Positions 35,052 to 43,139 of a stretch of DNA of 59,324 bases are shown here, one piece after another. The stretch is from contig MTMY01000030.1 in NCBI GenBank assembly GCA_002010215.1, positions 1-59,324 on the forward strand. The letters run 5' to 3'. The stretch comes from Archaeoglobus sp. JdFR-37. Its GTDB lineage: Archaea > Halobacteriota > Archaeoglobi > Archaeoglobales > Archaeoglobaceae. Below the pieces are notes generated by a model that was not told the origin of the DNA, made no database searches, and saw nothing but the letters and a program-made list of their open reading frames with translations. The position numbers were made by a program, and so were the translations under genes. Numbering within the stretch: the stretch's first letter is position 1; every line of letters starts with the position of its first letter.

Positions 35052-35831
35052 ATGGAGATTTTCTTAGGTGCACTGGTGGGCTTCTTAGTGGGGCTGACAG
35101 GGATGGGCGGTGGAGCTTTGATGACTCCTGCTCTGATTCTGCTTGGCTATCCACCATTGACTGCTGTAGGGACTGATTTAATCTATGCTGGAGGTGTCAA
35201 GGGAGTTGCAAGCCTCCTTCACAGAAAACAGAGGAATGTTGATGTAGATCTGCTGAAAGTTACAGTCCCTCCAGGGATTCTGGGGATTTTCGGCGGATAC
35301 ATGATTCTAGAAGCATTTGAATCTGAGGCTTCAAGACTCATAACCGTTCTGCTGGCAGTAGTGCTTCTGACTTCCAGCATTCTGATGATAATCTCTCATT
35401 TCAGGAAGAGATATCTGAAAGTGGAATGCTTTGTTTGCGAACGCTATTGTGTGAAGTTCAGCGAGAGCAATGGGAGGAAGGGGGTTATAGCTGCTGTTGC
35501 CTTCATAGTTGGTTTGCTTGTTGCAATTACATCTGTTGGCAGCGGAACCCTTATGACATTCGCTCTAATAACCATTACTAACTTGAAACCCCACAGAATT
35601 GTTGGCACCGACATCGTGAACGGACTGCTGTTCACAGTGGTGGCTGCATCGCTCCACGGCTTCAGTGGCAACGTCAATTTCCCACTTGCAGCAGAACTCA
35701 TTGCTGGCGGGTTAATAGGGGTCTATTTCGGAGTCCATGCTTCGAGCAGGTGCTCATCTGAACTCCTCAAAATAGCTCTCACATCCACAGTGGGCGTAAC
35801 GGCTTTGGTTGTGGCTGTCAATCTGTGGTAA
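35052..35831 (+). CDS. TauE/SafE-family anion transporter
   Basis: A 259-residue membrane protein with about eight hydrophobic helices and the two TauE repeats: LVGFLVGLTGMGGGALMTPAL near the start and FIVGLLVAITSVGSGTLMTFAL in the middle. Members export sulfite or move other sulfur anions; import of sulfate has also been proposed. A central cytoplasmic loop has CFVCERYC, three cysteines that might bind metal or sense sulfide. The shared operator links it to sulfur assimilation, so the substrate is probably sulfate, sulfite or sulfide. Confidence 0.88.
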   Translation: MEIFLGALVGFLVGLTGMGGGALMTPALILLGYPPLTAVGTDLIYAGGVKGVASLLHRKQRNVDVDLLKVTVPPGILGIFGGYMILEAFESEASRLITVLLAVVLLTSSILMIISHFRKRYLKVECFVCERYCVKFSESNGRKGVIAAVAFIVGLLVAITSVGSGTLMTFALITITNLKPHRIVGTDIVNGLLFTVVAASLHGFSGNVNFPLAAELIAGGLIGVYFGVHASSRCSSELLKIALTSTVGVTALVVAVNLW

Positions 35832-35855
35832 AACTTAAATAATTAACGTCGTTAA
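35832..35855 (+). promoter_or_regulatory. Promoter and operator of the SepCysS gene
   Basis: ACTTAAATAA (35834-35843) is the TATA element. TTAACGTCGTTAA (35843-35855) is an exact TTAAC-N3-GTTAA repeat directly after it and 8 bases before the ATG. A protein bound here would block initiation. Confidence 0.65.
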
Positions 35856-35863
35856 GCTTTCCG

Positions 35864-37048
35864 ATGAATCTCGACAGATACAGGCCAGAGAACCTCAGAA
35901 GACCCTCCAATGGGATGATAAACATTCATCCCATCCAGAGAGGAGGAATACTGACAGATGAGGCGAGAAGGATAATTAATGAATGGGCTGATGGTTATTC
36001 TGTCTGTGACCTCTGTTTTGAAGGTAGAGTAGACCTTATAAGAAACCCCCCTATTGAGGAATTCAAAAGAGATGTTGCCGAGTTCCTCAACATGGATGAT
36101 GTTCGTTTCACCGCTGGAGCCAGACATGCCAAGTTCGTGATAATGGCTGGCTACGCTGGGGGTAGCGTGGTTCTGGATTCCCTCGCCCACTATACCTCAT
36201 ACATTGCTGCTGAGCTCAACGGGCTGAAGGTGTTTGAGGTTCCGAATTCCGGGTATCCTGAGTTCAAGATTCATCCGGAAGGTTACGCAGAGACTTTTGA
36301 AAGGATCAAGGAGGAAACCGGCAGTTATCCATCCCTTGCACTCCTCACCCATGTGGATTACAGGTATGGAAACGTTGCCGATGCAAAGGAGATTGGAAAG
36401 GTCTGCAGAGATTACGGAGTCCCTCTCATTCTAAACACTGCTTACAGCTCGGGAATAATGGAAATTGATGGAAAGGGGATGTATGTGGACTTTATTGTAG
36501 GGAGTGGACATAAAAGCTGGGCTGCGACCGCTCCGATAGGCATCCTTGCCACAAACTTCGAAAATACCGATAAGATTTTCAGAAAATCGAAGCTGAGGGG
36601 AGACTGGAGCGGCAGGGCATTCACCAAGAAAGAAGTAGCCTTTTTCGGATGCTCTCCAGTTTATGGTTTACCAGTGATGACACTGATGGCATCATTTCCG
36701 GCTGTGGTGAAAAGAGTTAAGGAGTGGGACAAAGAGATTGAGAAGGCCAGATGGTTTGTGAGGGAGATGGAAAAGATAGAGGGGGTTCAGCTCATCGGCG
36801 AGAGGCCGAAAGCACACACCCTGATGCACTTCGAAACTCCCACCTTTCACATGATTGCCAAGAGACACAAGAAGAGGGGCTATTTCCTGTATCACGAGCT
36901 GAAGAAGCGTGGTATTGTTGGAATTCACCCTGGAATGACAAAGAACTTCAAGATAAACGTTTACGGGCTGAGCTGGGAGGAGCTTGAGAAAGTTGCCAAT
37001 GCATTTAAGGAGATTGCCGAAGAGCACGGAGTGGAGGTGGAGGATTGA
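35864..37048 (+). CDS. pscS: Sep-tRNA:Cys-tRNA synthase (SepCysS)
   Basis: A PLP enzyme that converts phosphoseryl-tRNA(Cys) to cysteinyl-tRNA(Cys) using a sulfur donor; in many methanogens and Archaeoglobus this is the route to cysteine. The opening INIHPIQRGGILTDEA is diagnostic. Essential cysteines are C48 and C51 (CDLC) and C263 (FFGCSPVYG), and the PLP lysine is K217 in GSGHKSWA. Length is 394. SepRS, the partner that makes Sep-tRNA, is not in the window. The gene carries the sulfur operator and overlaps the next gene by 4 bases. Confidence 0.96.
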   Translation: MNLDRYRPENLRRPSNGMINIHPIQRGGILTDEARRIINEWADGYSVCDLCFEGRVDLIRNPPIEEFKRDVAEFLNMDDVRFTAGARHAKFVIMAGYAGGSVVLDSLAHYTSYIAAELNGLKVFEVPNSGYPEFKIHPEGYAETFERIKEETGSYPSLALLTHVDYRYGNVADAKEIGKVCRDYGVPLILNTAYSSGIMEIDGKGMYVDFIVGSGHKSWAATAPIGILATNFENTDKIFRKSKLRGDWSGRAFTKKEVAFFGCSPVYGLPVMTLMASFPAVVKRVKEWDKEIEKARWFVREMEKIEGVQLIGERPKAHTLMHFETPTFHMIAKRHKKRGYFLYHELKKRGIVGIHPGMTKNFKINVYGLSWEELEKVANAFKEIAEEHGVEVED

Positions 37049-38013
37049 AGGGCGACGCATTTAGAAGGCACTTCGAAATTCCGGGAAGGCCTGTTGCAGT
37101 TAAGCTCCTGAAGGAGGAAATTAATGTCGGCGAGGCTACTGAAGGAAGCTTCAGGTACTGTGAGGCAGTAAAGCTCGCATCTGCTGGTCAGAGAATAGTC
37201 CTGAATGAAATCAATCTGTCGTGCAGCGGAGCTGAGGTCTCTCTCGGCCTGATCGAGCCACTGTTTGAGGAGGAGGGAGAAGAAAGCGGGGAAATTATAA
37301 AGACGGTGATCATAGAGCCCTATACCGGACAAGACTGCGATGCAGTTCTTGTGGTGGTAACTCCAGAAAAGGCCATGAAGATAGGCTCAACCTATGCACA
37401 GCTTTTCAACGAGCCCGTGTCTGCTAGATTCTCCGGAGAGAATGCAGTGTGCGGTGAGGCAACCCGAGAGGTCATAGACAGTGGTAAACCCAATGTCTCC
37501 TTCTTGTGTGAGGGTGCCAGAGAGTACGGCGGGTATGCGAAGGATGAAATCGTAATCGGATTTCCAGCGGAGATATTCAGGAAGATGGATGAGGCCATAG
37601 CCAAGGAACAGATAAGAGCCCTTTGTGGGTGCCTTATGGACGACCTGCCAAAGAGGGTTATCGAGAAATTTGAAGAGATGGGATTTGATAAGGCAACAGA
37701 CCACTTCATGGGAATGCATAACGGAAAGGTGGTGAAACTCTACGTCATGAAGGGAGAGAAGCTCAGCGGTGTGGCAGTTTTCACCTCTGTTAAGTTTAAG
37801 AGCGAGGATGAGGCAGAGAAGGTGGTTGGAAGTTATTCGGGAAGCGGTTTGCTTTACCGCAGAGAAAACTGGGTTGATGTTTCAAAAATCATCGAGTTTG
37901 ACGACCTTGAGAGGGCTATCAGAGAGCCGGACTTTGAAAGAAGGCTTTTGGATGTTATCAAAGAGGTCATCAGGGAGGCAAAAGATTTAAAGGCTTTAAC
38001 AAAAATAGTTTAA
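37045..38013 (+). CDS. DUF169-family protein coupled to SepCysS
   Basis: A 322-residue protein whose first two thirds match DUF169: PVAVKLLKEE, a CEAVKLA segment, CSGAEVSLGL and later LCEGAREYGGY. Cysteines are scattered through it (CEAV, LSCSG, DCDAV, VCGEA, LCEG and CGCLMDDL), so metal or Fe-S binding is possible. Residues after about 215 form an extra, unrecognised domain. The start is TTG 37045, overlapping the SepCysS stop as TTGA, with GGAGG upstream. The tight coupling suggests it helps supply sulfur for, or works with, SepCysS; this is inference. Confidence 0.8.
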   Translation: MKGDAFRRHFEIPGRPVAVKLLKEEINVGEATEGSFRYCEAVKLASAGQRIVLNEINLSCSGAEVSLGLIEPLFEEEGEESGEIIKTVIIEPYTGQDCDAVLVVVTPEKAMKIGSTYAQLFNEPVSARFSGENAVCGEATREVIDSGKPNVSFLCEGAREYGGYAKDEIVIGFPAEIFRKMDEAIAKEQIRALCGCLMDDLPKRVIEKFEEMGFDKATDHFMGMHNGKVVKLYVMKGEKLSGVAVFTSVKFKSEDEAEKVVGSYSGSGLLYRRENWVDVSKIIEFDDLERAIREPDFERRLLDVIKEVIREAKDLKALTKIV

Positions 38014-38022
38014 CGGTGTTTA
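38010..38022 (+). promoter_or_regulatory. Operator of the HTH regulator gene
   Basis: TTAACGGTGTTTA differs at one arm position from the TTAAC-N3-GTTAA consensus, and its first 11 bases equal the site of the sulfate operon. It overlaps the stop codon of the DUF169 gene and the TATA element TTTATAAAA that follows. The promoter would start a leaderless mRNA near ATG 38048. Confidence 0.55.
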
Positions 38023-38047
38023 TAAAATGAAGGTACCGTGTGAGGTA

Positions 38048-38326
38048 ATGGCCTCAAAGGTAATCCCTATGATAAGGGGTGAATTGGCCAGAGAGCTTGT
38101 AGCAAGAGGCCACTCAAAGAAGGAGGTAGCTGAAATTCTCGGCGTCACAATTGCTGCCGTTTCCCAGTATACCAGCAGAAAAAGGGGAGATACAAGCGAT
38201 GAAGAGATAAAGAAGATTGTTAAGGAAATAGTTGATGATTTTGAGGCCGGAAGAATTAGCAAGGATGATTTAAACGTCAAGCTCTGCTTTGTGTGCAGCA
38301 CGGTAGGTAGACAGGGTATTGAGTAG
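38048..38326 (+). CDS. Small HTH regulator with C-terminal CxxC, candidate sulfur repressor
   Basis: A protein of about 92 residues. The central region RELVARGHSKKEVAEILGVTIAAVSQYTSRKRG is a classic helix-turn-helix of the archaeal COG2522 type. An acidic helix (DEEIKKIVKEIVDDFEAG) and a terminal LCFVC follow. The CxxC could bind Fe-S or zinc or react with sulfide. The open frame begins at ATG 38027, but the TATA element at 38020-38028 and GAGGTA before ATG 38048 favour the shorter form. It carries the same operator that marks the sulfur genes around it, so I infer autoregulation and control of the regulon. Confidence 0.82.
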   Translation: MASKVIPMIRGELARELVARGHSKKEVAEILGVTIAAVSQYTSRKRGDTSDEEIKKIVKEIVDDFEAGRISKDDLNVKLCFVCSTVGRQGIE

Positions 38327-38498
38327 TTGGATAGAGTTGTCTGTTATTCACTGTTATTTACAAATCCTAATGACTTAAATAATTCAAAGTAGTCGGATTC
38401 TTCGCCCATTATTCATTCAATTCGTGTTCAACTTCTGATTTTTCCAGACTCTTCAAACTGGAATATCAACTTCATATGGTCTTACTTCCAAACAGCCA

Positions 38499-39680
38499 TT
38501 ATCCCTTTATCTTACTGGAAAGCTGTTTTCCTATCTCCACAATTTTCTGGAAATCTTCATTTGATGGTGGACCATTTATCTCAAAGGAACCAACGAGCTC
38601 TATTTTCGTAGGCCCAAGAACTTCCAGTGCCTGTTTAATTGCTCCCCCACTCCACCCGTAGGAGCTCAAAACAACACCGTATTTCAGGGGTGGACGTAAT
38701 GCTCTAACCAGATATGACGCGTATATGGCAAGTGGGTGCATCCCACCCAGAACCGTTGGCGTGCCAAGAACGATTGCCCGAGAATCTACAAGATCTCTAG
38801 CAATCTCGCCTATGTCTGCCCTTGACAAGTCATGCAGGCTTACTTCGATACTCTCAGACATCAGTGTCTCAACCATTGTTTTTATCATGGCTTCTGTGGA
38901 ATTCCACATGCTAATATAAACCACAATTGCTTTCTCTTCCGTCTCTCCTGCAGTCCATTTCCGGTAGGCCTCTAAAACCCTATCAGGATTTTTATAGATG
39001 GGGCCATGGCTCGGTGCAATGATTTCAATCTCCAGCTCCTTTATCTTATCAAGAGCTTTCCTACCCATATTTCTGAAGGGCATCATTATTTCCCCGAAAT
39101 ATCTCTTTGCAGAGGAGAGGATTTCCTCAACATCCTCATCGTAGAGTCCAAAGGCAGTATGGGTTCCAAAGAAATCGCAGGAGAACAGAACTCTGTTCTC
39201 CACAAGATACGTGAACATCGTTTCAGGCCAGTGAAGCCAAGGAGCTTCGATGAATTTCAGGGTTTTACCACCGAGTTCAATTGTGTCTCCATCATTGACC
39301 GTCTTTATTCTATCCTCCGGCACGTTATAGTAAACCTGTGCCATTTTTGCGCCCTTCTCTGTGGTTACAAGCGTCACATTTTCGCCCATCTGCATTATGT
39401 GTGGAATTGCAGCCGCATGATCTGGTTCAGCGTGATTCATTATAACATAATCCAGACTAGCTAAATCTGTAATCTGACTGATTTTATCTACTAGTTCTTT
39501 CTCAAATCCCGGGTTTACGGTATCGATGAGTGCAATTTTTTCCTTACCCTTTACAAGGTAGGCGTTGTACGTTGTTCCGTAAGGGAGCGGGATTAAGGCG
39601 TCAAAAATTCTACGATTCCAGTCTTTTGCACCTACCCAGAATACGCCTTCGGATACTTCGGGCACATAATACATTCCCAT
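38499..39680 (-). CDS. fprA: Flavodiiron protein
   Basis: Reduces O2 to water (or NO to N2O) in anaerobes. The metallo-beta-lactamase-like domain carries the diiron ligands in NHAEPDH (H83, E85, D87, H88), LHWPETM, SCDFFGTH and PSHGPIY. From about residue 252 a flavodoxin domain binds FMN (YISMWNSTEAMI, GTPTVLGGMHP, SSYGWSGGA). Length (393) fits the two-domain A type, so a rubredoxin or F420H2 is the electron donor. It is monocistronic, with AGGAGATG before the ATG. Confidence 0.95.
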   Translation of the reverse strand: MGMYYVPEVSEGVFWVGAKDWNRRIFDALIPLPYGTTYNAYLVKGKEKIALIDTVNPGFEKELVDKISQITDLASLDYVIMNHAEPDHAAAIPHIMQMGENVTLVTTEKGAKMAQVYYNVPEDRIKTVNDGDTIELGGKTLKFIEAPWLHWPETMFTYLVENRVLFSCDFFGTHTAFGLYDEDVEEILSSAKRYFGEIMMPFRNMGRKALDKIKELEIEIIAPSHGPIYKNPDRVLEAYRKWTAGETEEKAIVVYISMWNSTEAMIKTMVETLMSESIEVSLHDLSRADIGEIARDLVDSRAIVLGTPTVLGGMHPLAIYASYLVRALRPPLKYGVVLSSYGWSGGAIKQALEVLGPTKIELVGSFEINGPPSNEDFQKIVEIGKQLSSKIKG

Positions 39681-39955
39681 TTTTTATCATCTCCTGTTAG
39701 AACTACATGGCGCTGCATGGCTATAACTGCATCGGAATTGTATTTATGAAATTATTTTTGGCTATCTGGGTATCTCTCTAAATGCACCTGTTACAGCAAA
39801 AAACATTAAACTATAACTAAAAAACCTTATTCTAAAGCTCAGGGAAGGAGAAGGGGCCGGGTGGGTAGGACAAAAATTGAGAAAATAATTTCTTAAAATG
39901 CCAGTTCCAAACAATCACCGAAAGGTTATTTAGTTGGGTTAATTCTGCTTAACTC
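39681..39955. other. Divergent intergenic region with G-rich element
   Basis: This lies between the flavodiiron gene (minus) and the HMG-CoA reductase gene (plus). It holds the second G-rich element (39835-39885). A TATA-like GGTTATTTAG at about 39924-39933 is placed to start a leaderless reductase mRNA. No ORF is supported. Confidence 0.45.
39835..39885 (+). repeat. G-rich repeated element, copy 2
   Basis: Copy 2 of the 51-base element at 34894-34944 (42 of 51 matches by eye). The runs GGG, GGGG, GGG and GGG with spacers of 8, 2 and 1 bases again permit a G-quadruplex. Both copies share a frame reading LKL(W/R)(D/E)G(D/E)G(V/A)GW(A/V)G, so a decayed coding remnant is the alternative. Confidence 0.6.
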
Positions 39956-41221
39956 ATGAAATCCTCCAGAATACCTGGCTTTTATAAGATGACTGTTGAG
40001 GAAAGGCTGGAGAAAGTGGCTGAATTTGCAGGGCTTGATGAAGAGGATAAGGGGCTGATACTCGGGAAGGCTTTGCAGCTTGATGTTGCTGACAGGATGA
40101 TCGAGAACGTTATCGGCACCTTTGAGCTTCCCATGGGAATAGCAACTAACTTCCTGATTGATGGTAAGGATTATCTGATCCCTATGGTTATTGAGGAGGC
40201 AAGCGTGGTTGCTGCTGCCAGCAATGCAGCCAAGATGGCCCGTGCCAAAGGCGGGTTTTTTACTTCTGCCACCCCACCAATAATGATTGCTCAGGTTCAG
40301 GTTACAAAGCTGAACGACCCTTATGGGGCAAAAATGGAAATTCTCAGGCACAAAGATGAGATAATTGCTAAGGCCAATGAACAAGACCCCGTTCTAGTGG
40401 AGTTGGGAGGAGGATGTAGGGATATTGAGGTGAGGGTAATAGATACTTTCAGGGGGCCCAATGTTATCGTCCACCTTCTCGTAGATGTGAGAGATGCTAT
40501 GGGGGCCAATGCTGTTAACACCATGGCAGAGGCTGTGGCACCCCTGATTGAGAGAATAACAGGTGGTAAGGTTTACCTCAGGATAATCTCCAACTTGGCC
40601 GTTTACAGACTTGCCAGAGCCAAAGCTGTGTTTGACAAGGAGGCAATTGGTGGAGAAGAAGTTGTGGAAGGAATAATGGAAGCATACGCCTTCGCCAAAG
40701 CTGATCCATTCAGATGTGCAACCCACAACAAGGGTATAATGAATGGCGTGTCTGCAGTTGTTATAGCAACGGGGAATGATTTCAGGGCAGTGGAAGCAGG
40801 AGCCCATGCGTATGCGGCGATGGGCGGATACAAGCCTCTGACCACATATGAGGTCAATAAGGAAGGTGATCTAGTTGGCACTATTGAGCTTCCTGTTGCC
40901 GTAGGCGTTATCGGTGGAGCCACCCGCGTCAATCCGCTTGCGAAAATTGCCCTAAAGATCCTAGGGGTCAAGACAGCTGAAGAGCTTTCAAGGGTTATAG
41001 CTGCCGTCGGTCTTGCCCAGAACTTCGCCGCTTTAAGGGCTCTAGCAACCGAAGGCATACAGCGGGGCCACATGGAGCTTCATGCAAGAAACATCGCCAT
41101 GATGGTGGGAGCTGTGGGAGAGGAAGTTGATAAGGTGGCTGAAGTTCTCGTGAAGGAGAGAAAGGTCAGAATGGACAGAGCAAAGGAAGTGCTTGTAGAG
41201 ATAAGGGCAGGGAAGAGATAA
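39956..41221 (+). CDS. mvaA: Hydroxymethylglutaryl-CoA reductase, class II
   Basis: Interconverts HMG-CoA and mevalonate, supplying isoprenoids for archaeal lipids. This is the bacterial-type class II enzyme, as known from Archaeoglobus and thought to have come by lateral transfer. [15 protein letters not shown] opens the protein, and the catalytic Glu is in [25 protein letters not shown] is the dinucleotide region, the catalytic Lys is in THNKGIMNG, and the catalytic His is in GHMELHARN near the end. Length is 421. The ATG lies about 25 bases from a TATA-like element. It may feed the same pathway as uppS, carS and tes in this window. Confidence 0.95.
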   Translation: MKSSRIPGFYKMTVEERLEKVAEFAGLDEEDKGLILGKALQLDVADRMIENVIGTFELPMGIATNFLIDGKDYLIPMVIEEASVVAAASNAAKMARAKGGFFTSATPPIMIAQVQVTKLNDPYGAKMEILRHKDEIIAKANEQDPVLVELGGGCRDIEVRVIDTFRGPNVIVHLLVDVRDAMGANAVNTMAEAVAPLIERITGGKVYLRIISNLAVYRLARAKAVFDKEAIGGEEVVEGIMEAYAFAKADPFRCATHNKGIMNGVSAVVIATGNDFRAVEAGAHAYAAMGGYKPLTTYEVNKEGDLVGTIELPVAVGVIGGATRVNPLAKIALKILGVKTAEELSRVIAAVGLAQNFAALRALATEGIQRGHMELHARNIAMMVGAVGEEVDKVAEVLVKERKVRMDRAKEVLVEIRAGKR

Positions 41222-41269
41222 CTCAGACGAGCTGAATAGCTCTGATTGTATCTCTAAATTTCCAAGATA

Positions 41270-42406
41270 ATGCCCTCTTTTTATTCTACTTCCGCTCCTG
41301 GTCTTGAAGATGTTGCAGCGAAGGAGATAGAGGAGCTTGGAGGTAAGATAACCAGGCTGAGTAGAGGCAGAGTCTATTTTGAAGGGGATATAGGGCTTGT
41401 AGCAACCCTCAACTACTGGGGGAGAACTATTGAGAGAGCTGTTCTCCTCTTGAAAGAGTGTAAAGTGGAAGGGTTGGAGGAGATATATCGGGAGGTCAGA
41501 GAGCTTGATTTCTCAATCATAAAACCTCATCAGAGCTTTGCCGTTAGAAGCAAGAGGGTCGGTTTCCATGACTTTACTTCCATAGATATTGCAAGAGTTG
41601 CTGGTCAAGCAGTGATAGACAGCTATCTTGCATCTAAGGCAGTAAGGCTGAAGGTGAATCTGAACGAGCCGGATGTAATTGTGAGGGTGGAGCTGATAGA
41701 CCATACTCTTCTCGTAGGCATAGACACAACCGGTGATGAGGGACTTCACAAAAGGGGGTATAGAGTTTACCAACATCCCGCTCCACTGAACGCCACCATT
41801 GCAGCATCGATGATAAGATTGTCTGCTTGGAGATGCCATCAGGTTTTGGTAGACCCCATGTGTGGGAGCGGAACGATACTGGTGGAAGCAGCCATGATGG
41901 CAAGAAATGTGCCGCCTGGGAAATTCAGGAAGGATTTTGCCTTCACGAGAATCTTTGGGGATGAGTTGCTGGAAGAGGTAAGATATCATCAAGAAAAAGG
42001 ATGTACTCCCACGTTAATTGGTATCGAGAGGTTTGAGAAGCATATAAGAGGGGCTAGGCAAATCCTGGAGTTTACAGGCTTTGATTTTATAAAATTAATA
42101 AGGGGTGATGCCACAAGACTCGATGAATATTTGGAACTGGATAGAGTGGACGTTCTCATCACCAACCCTCCTTATGGTCTCAGAATTGGTAAAAAAGGAA
42201 TAATTCATGACTTGTATTCAGGATTTATCTGCTCCGCTTACAAAGTTTTGAGAAATGGAGGCAGAATAGTCATGATCACACCGGAAAAAGAGCTTGTAAG
42301 AAGTTTAGCTGAGAATGCTGGTTATTCTGTTGAAGAGCGACCGGTATCTTATGGTGGGATAGATGCCGGTATCTTCATTTTGCGAAAGGTTTATTATCGC
42401 ACTTAG
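41270..42406 (+). CDS. trm14: THUMP-domain tRNA guanine-N2 methyltransferase (Trm14-like)
   Basis: Methylates a guanine in RNA, probably G6 of tRNA as shown for archaeal Trm14. An N-terminal ferredoxin-like and THUMP region (residues 1-165, with APGLEDVAAKEIEELGG) precedes a Rossmann methylase. The methylase has LHKRGYRVYQHPAPL, DPMCGSGTILVEAA (SAM site) and the catalytic TNPPYGLRIG. The close family RlmL/Trm-G10 is the alternative. A short inverted repeat GAGCT...AGCTC lies between it and the HMG-CoA reductase gene. Confidence 0.88.
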   Translation: MPSFYSTSAPGLEDVAAKEIEELGGKITRLSRGRVYFEGDIGLVATLNYWGRTIERAVLLLKECKVEGLEEIYREVRELDFSIIKPHQSFAVRSKRVGFHDFTSIDIARVAGQAVIDSYLASKAVRLKVNLNEPDVIVRVELIDHTLLVGIDTTGDEGLHKRGYRVYQHPAPLNATIAASMIRLSAWRCHQVLVDPMCGSGTILVEAAMMARNVPPGKFRKDFAFTRIFGDELLEEVRYHQEKGCTPTLIGIERFEKHIRGARQILEFTGFDFIKLIRGDATRLDEYLELDRVDVLITNPPYGLRIGKKGIIHDLYSGFICSAYKVLRNGGRIVMITPEKELVRSLAENAGYSVEERPVSYGGIDAGIFILRKVYYRT

Positions 42407-42420
42407 GCACTTGGGCAAGG

Positions 42421-42711
42421 ATGCTTCAAGAGCTCGAATTTGGGTTGTACATAACAGCAGTTGGTATGGGTGGTGTATTCACAATACTCTCTCTGCTCGC
42501 TCTGTTCATGTATTTGATGGGGAGGGTAGATCGCAGGAATATGGAAGTTAAGATTGAACAAACAGAGATGGAGATTATTAACAGAAATGAGGAGATCGCC
42601 ATCATTTCTGCTGCTCTTGCATACCATGTGGAAGGGGAAGCAGACGTAGTTCCGCTTATTGGTTCAGATAGCTGGAAGAAATTCGCGAGAGAATATTCTC
42701 TGAGGAGATAA
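42421..42711 (+). CDS. oadG: OadG-like gamma subunit of a sodium-pump decarboxylase
   Basis: A 96-residue protein with one membrane helix (GLYITAVGMGGVFTILSLLALFMYLM) and a charged cytoplasmic tail, as in the small gamma subunit that assembles alpha and beta subunits. EIAIISAALAYHV is a known tail motif of such subunits. The gene starts 14 bases after trm14 and is followed after 2 bases by the biotin-carrier gene. Confidence 0.87.
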   Translation: MLQELEFGLYITAVGMGGVFTILSLLALFMYLMGRVDRRNMEVKIEQTEMEIINRNEEIAIISAALAYHVEGEADVVPLIGSDSWKKFAREYSLRR

Positions 42712-42713
42712 CT

Positions 42714-43139
42714 ATGAAAAGGTTTAGGATAGTTGTTGGCAATAGCGTGTATAGCGCAGCAGTAGAAAGGCTGGGGGTGGGGAGGTACAGAGTCAAGCTG
42801 GGAGATAAAGTAGCTGAAGTGAGTGTTGAAGAAGAGACGCCAAAAATAACTTCTGTCAGGAAGGAGACTGCCCCAGCCACTCCTGCTCTCAAGGTTGAAA
42901 AAGAGCTGCAAAAGCCTGTTGCAGTCTCTGGTGCCGTCACAGCAATGCTTCCGGGAGTTGTTCTGAAAATTCTGGTGTCTCTTGGAGATACTGTAAAAGC
43001 TGGCCAGCCAATTATGGTGCTTGAAGCAATGAAGATGGAGAATGAGATTGTCAGCCCGGTGGACGGCGTCGTTCAGGAGATTATGGTTAAAGAAGGGGAT
43101 AAGGTTGAAACAGGAGATTTGCTTGCGGTGGTTCAATGA
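42714..43139 (+). CDS. Biotin carboxyl carrier protein
   Basis: A 141-residue biotinyl carrier. The biotin attachment site is [10 protein letters not shown], about 35 residues from the end of a lipoyl/biotinyl domain that begins near [13 protein letters not shown]. An Ala/Pro-rich linker ([18 protein letters not shown]) connects it to an N-terminal segment. It carries CO2 between a carboxyltransferase and the OadB pump. The carboxyltransferase alpha subunit is missing from the window. The stop overlaps the oadB ATG (ATGA). Confidence 0.92.
   Translation: MKRFRIVVGNSVYSAAVERLGVGRYRVKLGDKVAEVSVEEETPKITSVRKETAPATPALKVEKELQKPVAVSGAVTAMLPGVVLKILVSLGDTVKAGQPIMVLEAMKMENEIVSPVDGVVQEIMVKEGDKVETGDLLAVVQ

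Noticed and set aside
42426-43136. Minus-strand 236-codon frame
   Set aside because: It is antisense to oadG and the biotin-carrier gene, both of which are certain. It is rich in His, Asn and Ser, as expected for a shadow frame.
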